A DNA stretch of 64,000 nt from Vombatus ursinus (taxonomy: Eukaryota > Chordata > Mammalia > Diprotodontia > Vombatidae), in NCBI RefSeq assembly GCF_900497805.2, contig NW_020954576.1, positions 67,236,061-67,300,060 of the forward strand. The letters run 5' to 3'. The notes under the pieces were generated by a model. It worked only from the letters and a program-made list of their open reading frames with translations. It did not search any database and was not told the origin of the DNA. Positions 47,240 to 58,527 of this stretch are shown piece after piece; the stretch's first letter is position 1, and each line of letters begins with the position of its first letter. The position numbers were made by a program, and so were the translations under genes.

Positions 47240-47500
47240 CATTAGAAGCAATATGGTATAGTGGATAAAGAGACATCCTTAAATTTAGGACTTGGTTTAA
47301 GTTCTGCCCCTGACAAATAATGACTACATGAGCTTGACTAAGTCACCTAATAAACCTCAGTGTGCCTCCAGGCAACTCTATAAGAATATAAATGGTCTAA
47401 GAGTTGCAGAGCTATATTGGTAGAGATTTTCCTCACTTTTGAGTTCCCTTTACCCATGAAGTCACAGGTCTAGACCAGGAAGGACCCTTCTCATTTTAAA
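47240..47500 (+). repeat. CORE-SINE (MAR1-like), near full length
   Basis: gcaatatggtatagtggata, gttctgcccctgacaaataa, gcctccaggcaactctataa, tggtagagattttcctcact and gtcacaggtctagacc follow the order seen in the copy at 60433. Confidence 0.7.
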
Positions 47501-47524
47501 TCTAAGAACCTATGATTCTTTCTA

Positions 47525-47650
47525 CCTTTCCAATAGAAGGTAAGCTCCGTGAGCACAAGAATTGTGGTATTTCTGTGTTTGTATCCTTAGCACCTAGCAC
47601 AATGCCTGTCACATAGTAGACATAATGAATGTTTATTGTATGGACTGGAA
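47525..47650 (+). mobile_element. L2 LINE 3' end
   Basis: tccttagcacctagcacaat, gcctgtcacatagtagacat and aatgaatgtttattgta; the last 120 bases of L2. Confidence 0.85.
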
Positions 47651-48193
47651 TTGAATCTTAATCCCTTTGAAATTTGTTCTCTCAAAATCTAAGATGCATG
47701 CCAGACCATATTTGTCTTTGTCGTTGTCTTTATCTTATAGTCTGAGGTTCAGTGGCATCTTTGTTCATTCTTATAACTGTAATTGGGAGTTTACCAACTC
47801 TTCTCTTTTCCACTTAAAGCACTCTTTATTAGTTTGGCAAGACTATAACATATATATATACACATATATATGTATATACACACACACACATACACACATA
47901 TATACATACACATATTTTTAAATCATATCTTCATAGGTATGCTCTGTTGTTGTTCAAGAGTCCCTCATTAACAGACATGAAACCAAGGTGGAAAAATGAA
48001 AACATTCTTTTGAGATACCATTTTTTAAATCACCTCTTCATTTTTCAGATATTCCTTTTTCTTCTGATTCCATTGTCTTCTATAGGGCCAGCAGTAATGA
48101 AACACAGTATGTGCCCCATAGGCCTTCCGTTTCTTGCCCAGGATTTCATAATCTCTTTTAATTTCTAGGTTCTTTCTTACAATATCATTTGTC

Positions 48194-48406
48194 CTAATGG
48201 ACATTCACCAGAAGTGTGTAGTGAATGTCAGGTTTGACAAATCTTGGAATTTTCCCTAACCCTTGTTCTGATAAGATAAAAGACCATTCTGCTGGTAATA
48301 TTGGTTCAATAAAGAGCTCCATCAGTATTTCACAGACAGAATCACCAAGTATCACTTTTAGTGAATGAACCCTACCATGATGGCACATATGTATTCCTAT
48401 CATCAT
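48194..48406 (-). other. Orphan open frame, nature unknown
   Basis: A 70-codon minus-strand frame (MMIGIHMCHHGRVHSLKVIL, then PAEWSFILSEQGLGKIPRFV). Composition looks more protein-like than neighbouring chance frames, but I recognise no family. It has no promoter, splice or polyA context that I can see. It may be a repeat remnant or chance; it is not annotated as a gene. Confidence 0.2.
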
Positions 48407-48529
48407 TTCTCAGTACAAAAGCTACTCTTTCTCTTTAGAATATTTATTTGGATTTATTTGAGGAAAGAGATAAGAACTCAGTTCACTTTAAAAAAAGTAA
48501 CTGTTAAAAAACAGAAACCCAGAATTACT

Positions 48530-49230
48530 GAATTTTAGAATTAGAAGGAATGTCAGCATCCATACAGTCCAGCTAGTACCCCCGCTGCAACGTATCCTTC
48601 AAGTAGTCATCCACTCTCTGTTTGAAGACCTCCAATGAGAAAAAGCCCCTGACCTCTTGAGACAGCCCATCCCACCTTGGGACAACTGTAATTGCTTTAT
48701 TTTTTTTCTGTCATCAAACTTAAATTTATCTCTTTATGACTTCTATAACTTGGATTTCTGCCTTCCGGGGAACAAATAAAGCAAGACTAATTCCTTTCCA
48801 ATATGATGGCTTTTCATATCCTCAAAGTCTGCTACCATCTTCCCCCTGAGTCTTCTCTTATTAAGATTAAACATGCCCAATTCCTTCAATCTATTTTCAT
48901 ATGACATGGATTCAAGGCCCTTCACTATATACTAGTTTCCCCTTTCTGGACATTCTCCATCTTATCAATATTTTTCTTAAACCATGGCACCCAGAACTGA
49001 ACAGAGTACTCCAGATATGGCTAGACTGGAGCAGAATACTAAAAGACTGTCACCTCCAAACTATGCTTCTCTTAAAGAAGCCTCAGATACTATTACTTCT
49101 TTTTTGGGTGTCACATCATACCACCTACTTATATTGAATTTACAGGTAATTAAAACCCTTAAGTCCTGTATCAAAAGGCTAATTCATAGCTCTTGGTTGT
49201 TGGAAGTCTTTTTCTCCCTTTTGTGGGCTG
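48530..49230 (-). mobile_element. CR1-type LINE copy (antisense)
   Basis: The + strand carries the familiar antisense CR1 blocks: tttgaagacctccaatgaga, cctgagtcttctcttattaa, aaacatgcccaattccttca, ccatggcacccagaactgaa, cagagtactccagatatggc and catcataccacctacttata. The second copy in the window is at 55790-57590. Confidence 0.7.
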
Positions 49231-50766
49231 CTCAAGAAGTTCTCCTTGGGCCTGCTGTGGTTTCTTTGCTTAGGACTCTTTGTGGATATGTGAATCTGTG
49301 TCCTTTACTCCCAATGCAAACACTGCCATTAGCTGACCCAAGGATGCTCGTGGTTCACTGATAGGAGTATGGAAAGTCCAACATCCTCCAGACCTTTCAA
49401 AGCTCTCAAGGTCTTCCACTAGTCAAAGGGGGAGAGGAAGAGGGAAAGGAAGGGCAATAAGGGAAGAAGACATAAGCCCAAACTGAAATCAGTAGGGTGA
49501 CTTGATTAAGAAAATCATTCAACACCCCCTTTTAAATATGTATGTGTATCCTTTGATTGCATTTTGCTAAATTTTCAGCTCAAAACATTTATAAAAAATG
49601 CACTTAACTTTCTTTCTTAGCTTTCTGTCCACGCAGGAGCTCTTGACTCAATAGCCAAGCACTATCTAGACCAAGAAACACATTTTTTCTCCTTGAGACC
49701 TATCTGCCATACCCAATAACATATTCAACCATAGCTATGCTCTCTTATTTCTCTTATTTCATAGTTTATAGAATTTTTCTGTTTTTGAAAGAAAATTCTT
49801 CCCTTTGTATCTCTACTTAAAGCTTTTTACCTAAGTCTAGGTGTTTATTTTACATATTATTTATAATATCTAATTACTGTGACCCATGGCTTAAGATAGT
49901 GGCATCATTTAAGGAGATAATAGCTAACAATTTTCTTGAACACCAAAATATTCTTTGCAGAAACAAAACACTATGAAAAAATTTAATGTAGTTGTTAATC
50001 CATTCTGATATCTGCTTCCATTTTATGGGAAAGTTCATTCCATTCACATTCACAATTATGATTACTATGTGTGTCTTTCTCTCCATCCTTTCCCCCCCCC
50101 CCGTTTATGCTTTTCTTTCTCCTTTCTCTTTTTCCCTCCTCACTAATGTTTTGCTTTTGACCAAGGCCTCTCTCAGTCCAGCCTCCCTTCTATTAGCCCC
50201 CCTCCCTTTTCTTCCCCTTTACCTTTATTACTTCTTCCCTCCCTTCTGTCCCCACTCCCTTTTCTTTCCCCTTTTCCCTCCTACTGTCTATAGGTCAAGT
50301 TAGATTTCTATACCTAACTGATTATGTTATTCCCTTCTTTAGCCAAATCTGATGAGAGTAAGGTTCAAACAATGCTAATCTCCCTCCCTTCTTTCCCTCT
50401 GCTGTAATAGGTTTTTCTGCCTTTTCCTATGATGTAATTTACCCTTGTCTGCTTCCTCTTTTCCTTTTCTCTCAGTACATTTTCATAATTAGATCAGATT
50501 AATCCATTTACTTGGATCCATTTAACCCACTTGATTAGATTTTTTTCATCATTTCATCAAAGTCAACTTATGCTCACCCCCTTTAACTTGGTGTAATAAC
50601 AATACAGTTCTCAAAAGTTGCAAGTGTCATCTTGCCTTGTAAGGATGTAAACAGTTTGCCCTTATTAATAACATGTTGTTTCTTTCTATCCCGTTTACCT
50701 TTTTGTGTCTCTTTAGTCTTGTATTTGAAGATCAAATGTTCTGTTGAGCTCTGGTCTTTTTATCAG

Positions 50767-50867
50767 GAACTCCCTAGGGAAAAAATCTCCAGGGTCAGAT
50801 GGATTTACAAGCAAATTCTACCAAATATTTAAAGAACAATTAATTCCAATACTATATAGACTATTTG
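50767..50867 (+). repeat. 101-bp duplicated L1 segment at the inversion junction, copy 1
   Basis: It begins gaactccctagggaaaaaat and encodes [20 protein letters not shown]. It matches 51584-51684 at 98 of 101 bases; all three differences are C/T. Copy 2 is in the natural ORF2 context, while copy 1 sits before the endonuclease end, out of order. Confidence 0.95.
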
Positions 50868-51583
50868 CATTAAATGCATCCTTTTCAGATCATGATGCAA
50901 TAAAAATTATATGTAATAAAGGGCCATGGAAAGATAGACTAAAAAATAATTGGATACTAAATAATCTAATTCTAAAAAATGACTGAGTCAAAAAACAAAT
51001 CATAGAAATAATCGATAACTTCATTCAAGAGAATGACAATAATGAGACAATACACCAAAACCTGTGGGATGCAGCAAAAGCAGTTCTTAGGGGAAGTTTT
51101 ATATCTCCAAATGCTTACATAAATAAAATAGAAAAAGAGATCAGTGAATTGGGAATACAACTAAAAAAACTAGAAAAGGAACAAATTAAAAATTCTCAAT
51201 TAAACACCAAATTAGAAATACTGAAAACCAAAGCAGAAATTAATAAAATTGAAATTAAGAAAACTATTGAACTAATAAATAAAACTAAGAGCTGGTTTTA
51301 TGAGAAAAATAAAATCGATAAACCTTTAGTTAATTTAATAAAAAAAAAAGAAAAAAGAAAACCAAATTACCAGTATCAAGAATGCAAAGGGTGCATCCAG
51401 CACCAAAGAAGAGGAAATTAAAACAATATTTAGGAACTATTTTGCCCAACTGTATGCCAATAAATTTGACAATCTTAGTGAAATGGATAAATATTTACAA
51501 AAATATAAATTGCCCAGCTTAACAGAAGAGGAAGTAAAATACTTAACCCCATCTCAGAAAAAGAAATTGAACAAGCCTTTGGT

Positions 51584-51684
51584 GAACTCCCTAGGGAAAA
51601 AATCTCCAGGGTCAGATGGATTTACAAGCAAATTCCATCAAATATTTAAAGAACAATTAATTTCAATACTATATAGACTATTTG
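51584..51684 (+). repeat. 101-bp duplicated L1 segment, copy 2 (in place)
   Basis: The resident copy within ORF2, reading FHQIF where copy 1 reads FYQIF. Copy 1 keeps the family-like residue, so at least that change happened in copy 2 after the duplication. Confidence 0.95.
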
Positions 51685-54600
51685 GGAAAAAATAGGTGAA
51701 GAAGGAGTCTTAACAAATTCTTTTTATGATACAAATATGGTGCTGATACCTAAACCAGGAAGAGTCAAAACTGAGGAAGAAAATTATAGATCAATTTCCC
51801 TAATGAATATAGATGCAAAAATTTTAAATAAAATATTAACAAATAGATTACAGCAACTTATCACAAGAATAATACGCTATGATCAGGTAGGATTTGTATC
51901 AGGAATGCAGGGCTGGTTCAATATTAGGAAAACTATCAGCTTAATTGATCATATCAACAACAAAACCAACAGAAACCACATGATCATCTCAATAGATACA
52001 GAAAAAGCTTTTGACAAAATACAATACCCATTCCTATTAAAAACAATAGAGAGCACAGGAATAAATGGAGTCTTCCTTAAAATAATAAATAGCATCTACC
52101 TAAAACCTTCAGCAAGCGTCATATGTAATGAGGACAAGCTAGAAGCATTTCCAATATGATTGGGGGTGAAACAAGGATGTTCATTATCACCACTGTTGTT
52201 TAATATTGTACTGGAAACATTAGCTTTAGCTGTAAGAGAAGGAAAAGAAATTGAAGGTATTAGAATAGGCAAACAAGAAACAAAGCTATCACTCTTTGCA
52301 GATGATATGAAGATGTACTCAGAGAATCCTAGAGTATCAAGTAAAAAACTACTTGAAATAATAAACAACTTTAGCAAAGTTGTAGGCTATAAAATAAACC
52401 CACATAAATCATCAGCATTTCTATATATTATCAACAAAGCCCAAAAGCAGGAGAAGAAAGAGAAATTCCATTTAAACTTACTATAGATATAAAATATTTA
52501 GGAGTCTACCTCCTGAAACAAACCCAGGAACTATATGAACACAATTACAAAACACTTTTCACACAAATAAAGTCATATCTAAATAGTTGGAAAAACATCA
52601 GTTGCTCATGGGTAGGCCGAGTTAATGTAATAAAAATGACAATTCTACCTAAGCTAATTTACTTATTCAGTGCCATACCAATCAAACTACCAAAAAAATT
52701 ATTTTATAGAGTTAGGAAAAATAATAAGATTCATTTGGAATAACAAAAGGTCCAGAATATCAAGGGAACTAATGAAAAGAAATGCAAGGGAAGGTGGTCT
52801 AGCCATCCCAGATATTAACAACAATTATCAAAACTGCTTGGTACTGGCTAAGAAATAGGGTGGTTGATCAGTGGAAAAGGTTAAGTGTGCAAGACACAGT
52901 AATCAATGGTTATAGTAATCTATTACTTGATAAACCCAAAGACCCCAGCTTCTGAGATAAGAACTCACTCTGACAAAAACTGCTGGGAAAATTGGAAAAG
53001 AGTATGGCAGAAACTAGGTGTAGATCAAAATCTCACACCATATACCAAAATAAAGTCAAAATAGGTCCATGATTTAGATATAAAGGCTGATACTGTAAGC
53101 AAACTAGGAGAGCAAGGAATAGTTTACTTATCAGATTTATGGAGAACAGAAGAATTCATGAACAAATAGGAGACAGAGAACATTATGAAATGCAAAATGG
53201 ATAACTTTGATTATATTAAATTGAAAAGTTTTTGCACAAACAAAGCTAATACAACCAAGATTAGAAGGAAGGTAGAAAATTGGGAAAGAATTTTTGTAAC
53301 CAGTCTCTCTGATAAGGACCTCATTTCTAAAATATATAGAGAATTAAGTCAAATTTATAAGAATACAAGTTATTCCCCAATTGATAAATGGTCAAAGGAT
53401 ATGGACAGGCAGCTTTCAGATGAAGAAATTAAAGCTATCTATAGTCATATGAAAAAATTCTTTAAATCACTGTCGATTAGAGAAATGCAAATCAAAATGA
53501 CTTTGAGGTACCACATCACACCTATCAGATTGGCCAATGTGACAAAACAGGAAAATGATAAATGTTGGAGAAGATGTGAGAAAATTGGAACACTATTGCA
53601 TTGTTGGTAAAGTAGTGAAATGACCCAACCATTTTGGAGAGCAATTTGGAACTATCCCCAAAGGGGACCCAGCAATAGCACTTCTAGGGCTATATCCCAA
53701 AGAGATCATACAAATGGGGAAAGGACCCCTATATACAAAAATGTTTATAGCAGCTCTTTTTGTGGTGGCAAAGAATTAGAAATTGAGGCAATGCCCATCA
53801 ATTGGTGAATGGCTGAGCAAGTTGTGGTATATGAATGTAATGGAATACTCTTGTGCTATAAGAAATGATGAACAGGCAGACTTCAGAGAAATCTGGAAAG
53901 ACTTATATGGTCTGATGCTGAGTGAAGTGAACAGAACCAGGAGAACGTTGTAAACAGTAACAGCCACATTGTGTGATGACTAATATTGATAGACTTAACC
54001 CTTCTCAGCAATACAAGGATCTAAGACATCTCCAAAGGCCTCATAATGGAAAATGCTATCCACACCCAAAGAAAAAACTATGGAGTTTGAATGCAGATCG
54101 AAGCATACTATTTACTATTTTTTTTTCTTCTGTTGTGCTTTGTTTCCTCTTTCTGGTGGTTCCTCCTATTGGTTCTAATTCTTCCTTACAACATCACTAA
54201 TGTGAAAATATGTTTAATAGGAATAATGTATAGCCTATATCAGATTGCACACTGTCTTGTGGAGGGAGGCCGGGAGGGAGGGGGAGAAAAATTTAAAACT
54301 CAAAAACTTATGGAAGTGATGGTTGATAAGTCAAAATAAATTAATTTAAAAAAAAAGAAAAAGAAAAGGTATTTACCTTGAGTAATTAACCATATTTTAT
54401 TGCTTTTGTCCAAAGACTGTTACATAATGAGCCCCCTTCATGAAAGATATCAAGGTAAAGACATGAATTTAAAGTGAAAATGGATCTAAATTGATCTATC
54501 AGAACACAAAGTCATATCCTGAGTCTTTTACTATGTTAATATGTTTGGATACCTTAGATTCTTGTCATATTATTGAGATTTTTATATTTTTGTTACTTCT

Positions 54601-54723
54601 TTGTCCTATGATTTGATTCATAACAAGGATCATACTTAGTCATACTTTATCCAAAATCTTCCCATGACTATTTTTATCAATAGAAACTCTGCTGACACTT
54701 TATGTATATTGCATTATTTTCAG

Positions 54724-54859
54724 GTAGTTCGATACCTGGCTGGTTGTGGATTGCAGAGCTGCCAGATGCTGGTTACCAAGGGTTACCCAGACATTGGGTG
54801 GAATCCAGTTGAAGGGGAGAGATATTTGGACTTTCTAAGATTTGCTGTCTTCTGTAATG
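54724..54859 (+). CDS. RYR2: RYR2 exon 45 (residues 2265-2310)
   Basis: 136 nt. It encodes [20 protein letters not shown] then [20 protein letters not shown] and AVFCN, plus the first base of Gly2310. Arg2267 and Val2306, both variant sites in humans, are conserved. Human has LVSKG where this has LVTKG. Acceptor is ttattttcag; donor is ATG|gtacgc. Confidence 0.98.
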
Positions 54860-55036
54860 GTACGCATCTAAATTTGGGATGAAATTGGGGAACACACTGT
54901 TGAACTTGCGTTTGAATTGTTATTGAAAGCATGGATATCATCTTAGAAAATTCATAAGATGAAAATAATTTGGTGTAATAGATATTTAATATATACATTG
55001 ATATTAATTTATTTTGCACACTAGTATTTATCTCTT

Positions 55037-55168
55037 AGGCAGCTGGCTGGTTCAGTGGAGATTGCCAAACCTGAAGTCAGGAAGACTTACCTTTCTGAGT
55101 TCAAATCCAGTCTTAGACACTTTACTAGCTGTATGTCTCTGGGCAAGTCACTTAACTTTGTTTGCCAA
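55037..55168 (+). repeat. SINE, first of a tandem pair
   Basis: taggcagctggctggttcag, gagttcaaatccagtcttag and gggcaagtcacttaactttg. It stops at ttgcca, where the second copy begins soon after. Confidence 0.82.
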
Positions 55169-55187
55169 GGAAAGAGCAATAAAGAAG

Positions 55188-55408
55188 GTGGCACAGTGCA
55201 TAGAGTGTTATACCTAGAATCAGGAAGACTGTAGTTCAAATCTGACCTCAGACACTTACTAGCTGTGTGATCCTGGGCCAGTCACTTAACCTTGTTTGCC
55301 TTAGTTTTCTCAACTATAAAAGGAGCTGGACAGTGTCCAGTTCTAATGTCTTTACCAAGAAAACCTCAAATGGAGGCATGAAGACTTGGACACGACTGAA
55401 CAACAATT
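55188..55408 (+). repeat. SINE with RTE-like tail, second of a tandem pair
   Basis: aggtggcacagtgcatagag, tcaaatctgacctcagacac, gatcctgggccagtcactta and the tail gaagacttggacacgactga then acaacaa. Confidence 0.88.
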
Positions 55409-56155
55409 TATCTCTTACAATGTTTATATTGTGCTCATAGTTTAATTACTAATGTTCAAATTGATTTCTAAAGTAAAATAAATTATAAAACACCTAAATT
55501 CTGATAAAACTCTCACAAATTAATCCTTTTTATTACTTCATGTTTTCAAAATTGGACTCTCATCAAAGATTCATGATGTTGAATGGTTTATGCTTCTTTA
55601 ATGCTTTTTTTAACTTTTCAAATTAATGATGCAAGAAAAGATATTAATATTATAAGGTAAAGAGTAGTATTGCATATTTCATATACATACTTTTAAAAAA
55701 ATGACCATGGTTTATTTGTTTTTATTTTTCAATTTTGAATTGATGTTTATTTTCAATTCTATTTTCAATTTGGCATTTTCCATTAAAAAAATTCTGGGTT
55801 CAGATAAATAAATAAATATTATCTCTTTGTAACCTTGATTACTTGTGGTTTTGCCCTCTGGGAACAAATGGAACAAGATTAATTCCTTTCCAACATGAAT
55901 TCCTTTTGTATCCTCAAAGACTGTTATCATCTTCCTCCTGAGTCTTCTCTTATCCCCATTAAACATGCCCAGTTCCTTCAGTATATTTCCATATGATTTA
56001 GATTAAAGGCCCTTACCCATGCTGGTTTTCCCCTTCTGGACAGTCTCCATCTTATCAGTGTTCTTCTTAAACCATGGCACCCAGAACTAAACAGAGTACT
56101 CCTGATATGACCAGACTGGGTCATAATACAAAAGCACTATCACTTTCAAGCTATG

Positions 56156-56183
56156 CCTCTCTCTCTCTCTCTCTCTCTCTCTT
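56156..56183. repeat. TC microsatellite at an L1 tail
   Basis: About 13 TC units between the target duplication and the L1 3' UTR. On the L1 strand it is a GA repeat where the A-tail is expected. Confidence 0.9.
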
Positions 56184-57460
56184 TTTAATAACATTCCCCC
56201 AATTACATATAAAAATAATTTTTAACTTTTTTTTTTAAGTTTTGAGTTCCAAATTCTATCCTTCCCTCCCTCCTTTCTCCCCTCCCCTGGACAGTAAGCA
56301 GTCTGATATAGGTTATACATGTGTAATCATGTAAAACATTTCCATATTGGTTATTTTGTGCAAGAAGACTCAGAAAAAAAGGAAGAAAGAAGAAAAAAAG
56401 AAAGTAAGAAAGAAAGAAACAATGAAAGTGAAAAATAGTATGCTTCAGTCTGTAGCCGGATAAAACATCAGTTTTTTTTTCTGAAGGTAGATTTAATTAT
56501 GAGTCATTTGGGATTATCTTGGGTTATTGTATTGCTGAGAATAGCTAAATCATTCACAGTTCTTCATCATGCCATATTGCTGTTACTGTGTGCAGCATTC
56601 TCCTTGTTCTGCTCCTTCACTTTGTATCAGTTCATGTAAGTCTTTACAGGTTTTTCTGAAATTATCCTACTTGTTATTCCTTGTCACACGATAATATACC
56701 ATTACAATCATATACAACAACTTGTTCAGCCATTCCCCAATTGATGCGCATCCCCTAAATTTCCAACTCTTTGCCACCACAAAAAGAACTATTATAAATA
56801 TTTGCATACAAATAGGTTCTTCCTCTTTCCACCCCCTTTTTAATCCCTTTGGGATACAAGACCTAGCAGTTGTATTGGTGGATCAAAGAGTATACACAGT
56901 TTTATAGCCCTATGGACGTAGTTCCAAGTTGCCGTCCAGAATGGTTGGATCAGTTTACAACTCCATCAATAATGTGTTAGTGTCCCAATTTTCCCACATC
57001 CCCTCCAACATTTATTATATTCCTTTTTTGTCATATTACCCAGGTGGTACCTCAGAATTGTTTTGATTTGCATTTCTCTAATCAATAGTGATTTATAGCA
57101 TTTTTTCACATGACTATAGCTAGCTTGATTTTTTTCACCTGAAAACTGCCCATTCATATCCTTTGATCATTCATCATTTGGGAAATGATTTGTATTCTTA
57201 TAAATTTGACTTAATGCTCTCTCTATATATTTGAGAAATGAGGTCTTTATCAGAGATACTTGCTGTAAATTATCCTCCCATTTTTCTGCTTTCCTTTTTA
57301 ATTTTTTTTGCATTGGTTTTGTCTGTGTAAAAATTTTTAATTTTAGATAGTCAAAATTATTCAGTTTATATTTTGTAATGTTCTCTATATCTTATTTGGT
57401 CCTAAATTCTTCCTTTATCCATAGATCTGAGAGGTAAACTATTACACACTCTCCTAATTT
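56162..57460 (-). mobile_element. 5'-truncated L1 inside the CR1 copy, with target duplications
   Basis: Minus-strand L1 3' UTR and ORF2 C-terminus (56966-57157 encodes MNGQFSGEKNQASYSHVKKC and KEYNKCWRGCGKIGTLTHY). It is flanked by tatgcctctc (56152-56161) and tatgtctctc (57461-57470), a 10-bp duplication with one transition. The L1 tail lies at the left as a TC run (GA on the L1 strand) followed by tttttaa. Related in its 3' UTR to the L1 at 32645. Confidence 0.85.
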
Positions 57461-57695
57461 TATGTCTCTCATAAAGAAGCCCCAGACACTGCTCTTTTTG
57501 ACTGTCACATCACACTGCCTACTCGGCTGAAATTACAGGCAACTAAAATTAGGTCATGTGTCAGAAAGCTAATTCATACCTCTTTGTTGTTGGTAGTTTT
57601 TTTCTCTCTTTTCAAACTTTGATCAAAAATAGATAAAATTGTTTTGCAAATAATAAACATTTTCATTTGCTTTTTTTCTCCATATATGTTTCTAG

Positions 57696-57882
57696 GGGAA
57701 AGTGTGGAAGAAAATGCAAATGTTGTAGTCAGATTGTTAATCCGGAGGCCTGAATGTTTTGGTCCAGCCTTAAGAGGGGAAGGTGGCAATGGTCTTCTTG
57801 CAGTCATGGAAGAGGCTATAAAAATAGCAGAGGATCCTTCTAGAGATGGGCCATCACCTACTAATGGATCCAGCAAAATCCT
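57696..57882 (+). CDS. RYR2: RYR2 exon 46 (residues 2310-2372)
   Basis: 187 nt; GG completes Gly2310. It encodes [40 protein letters not shown] and [20 protein letters not shown], then I and the first two bases of Leu2372. Glu2311 and Pro2328 are conserved. Human has LLAAMEEA and SPNSGSSKTL, so the loop after SPS-like residues has drifted. Donor is CCT|gtatgt. Confidence 0.97.
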
Positions 57883-58421
57883 GTATGTCTAAGGAGAGGT
57901 TTTTCTTAAATAAGTTTTCATGGGTAAACATAGTAGTTGACCTCCATCAAATAAAAAGCAATTTATTTTCTTTCTTTTAATTTCAACATTAACTAAGAAC
58001 TCAGAATTTCTCTAAAAGTGTTAGTTTGTGAGCATTGGAGGAAGCCCTGAAGAAGTATTTAAATGGGTAAAGCTGAATGTACAAATGGTGTGAATGTATG
58101 AATGAATGCAAATCATTTATTCAATATTAACTGTGTGCCAAGCACTATGATCAGTGCTGGGGATACAAATATAAAAATTAAGACAGTCCCTCCCTTCAAG
58201 GAACTTACATTCTAACGAGTAGAACAGTAGAGATGTCCATTTAACTCCTGCCAGAGGCCATGACTGATTACAGATCTCAGAGAAAAAGATTGGGGATTGA
58301 TACTTTGTAAGCGAACTAGTTACTCATTACAACTCAGTGATCACTTTACTCTGAAAACAGTTGCTTCAAATAGTACTCATTGATCTTCTGTTTTCTGTTT
58401 TCTTTGAAAAATGAATAAAAG
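57883..58421 (+). other. Intron 46
   Basis: 539 bases. An old repeat tail lies at about 58090-58220 (aagcactatgatcagtgctg, then cagtccctcccttcaaggaa). The acceptor region is ctgttttctttgaaaaatga then ataaaag. Confidence 0.7.
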
Positions 58422-58527
58422 TGATTTGGCAACAGAAGAAGATGACACTATCCACATGGGAAATGCCATAATGACTTTTTATGCAGCTTTGATTGATCTG
58501 CTAGGACGCTGTGCTCCTGAAATGCAT
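58422..58527 (+). CDS. RYR2: RYR2 exon 47 (residues 2372-2407), hot-spot core
   Basis: 106 nt; the first T completes Leu2372. It encodes [20 protein letters not shown] then [15 protein letters not shown]. The start was chosen because only the AG at 58420-58421 keeps the frame and the human length; the AG at 58432-58433 would bring an immediate stop. Asn2386, Ala2387, Ala2394, Arg2401 and Ala2403 are conserved. The acidic run is DLATEEDD against human DTEEEEDD. Donor is CAT|gtaagt. Confidence 0.93.

Larger units (their letters stand above)
49985..54355 (+). mobile_element. Twin-primed L1: inverted 5' part joined to ORF2 and 3' UTR
   Basis: The left part (about 49985-50766) is minus strand. 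Its frame at 50086 downwards starts MERKTHIVIIIVNVNGMNFP, the ORF2 endonuclease N-terminus, and upstream of it lies the inter-ORF region. From 50767 the strand flips to + and ORF2 follows: [11 protein letters not shown] (end of the endonuclease), [38 protein letters not shown], then the reverse-transcriptase core ([20 protein letters not shown] at 51979, FADDMKMYS at 52299), HITPIRLANVTKQENDKCWR near 53515 and the 3' UTR. Several stops and frameshifts; most of the endonuclease is missing. A 101-bp ORF2 piece (50767-50867) is repeated out of place. Left boundary and target duplications not resolved. Confidence 0.9.
47096..54723 (+). other. Intron 44 (7.6 kb)
   Basis: In order: CORE-SINE (47240-47500); L2 end (47525-47650); TA/CA simple repeat (about 47844-47905); an open minus-strand frame of unknown nature (48194-48406); CR1-type repeat (48530-49230); unassigned 49230-49980; twin-primed L1 (49985-54355); unassigned 54360-54723 apart from A/T-rich DNA. 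Confidence 0.65.
55790..57590 (-). mobile_element. CR1-type LINE copy split by an L1
   Basis: Left part 55790-56161: cctgagtcttctcttatccc, aaacatgcccagttccttca, ccatggcacccagaactaaa and actatcactttcaagctatg. Right part from 57461: ataaagaagccccagacact, tcacatcacactgcctactc and aggtcatgtgtcagaaagct. The copy at 48530 reads across this point without interruption. Confidence 0.75.
54860..57695 (+). other. Intron 45
   Basis: 2.8 kb. It contains two SINEs in tandem (55037-55168, 55188-55408), unassigned A/T-rich DNA (55410-55790), and a CR1-type repeat (55790-57590) split by a minus-strand L1 (56162-57460). About 100 bases before exon 46 show nothing besides the acceptor tatgtttctag. Confidence 0.75.

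Noticed and set aside
50000-50303. 103-codon + strand frame rich in Leu, Pro and Phe
   Set aside because: It is the antisense of the inverted L1 inter-ORF region and ORF2 start.
58434-58440. Alternative exon 47 start after gcaacag
   Set aside because: With the Leu2372 split codon it gives a stop within three codons and loses the human length.
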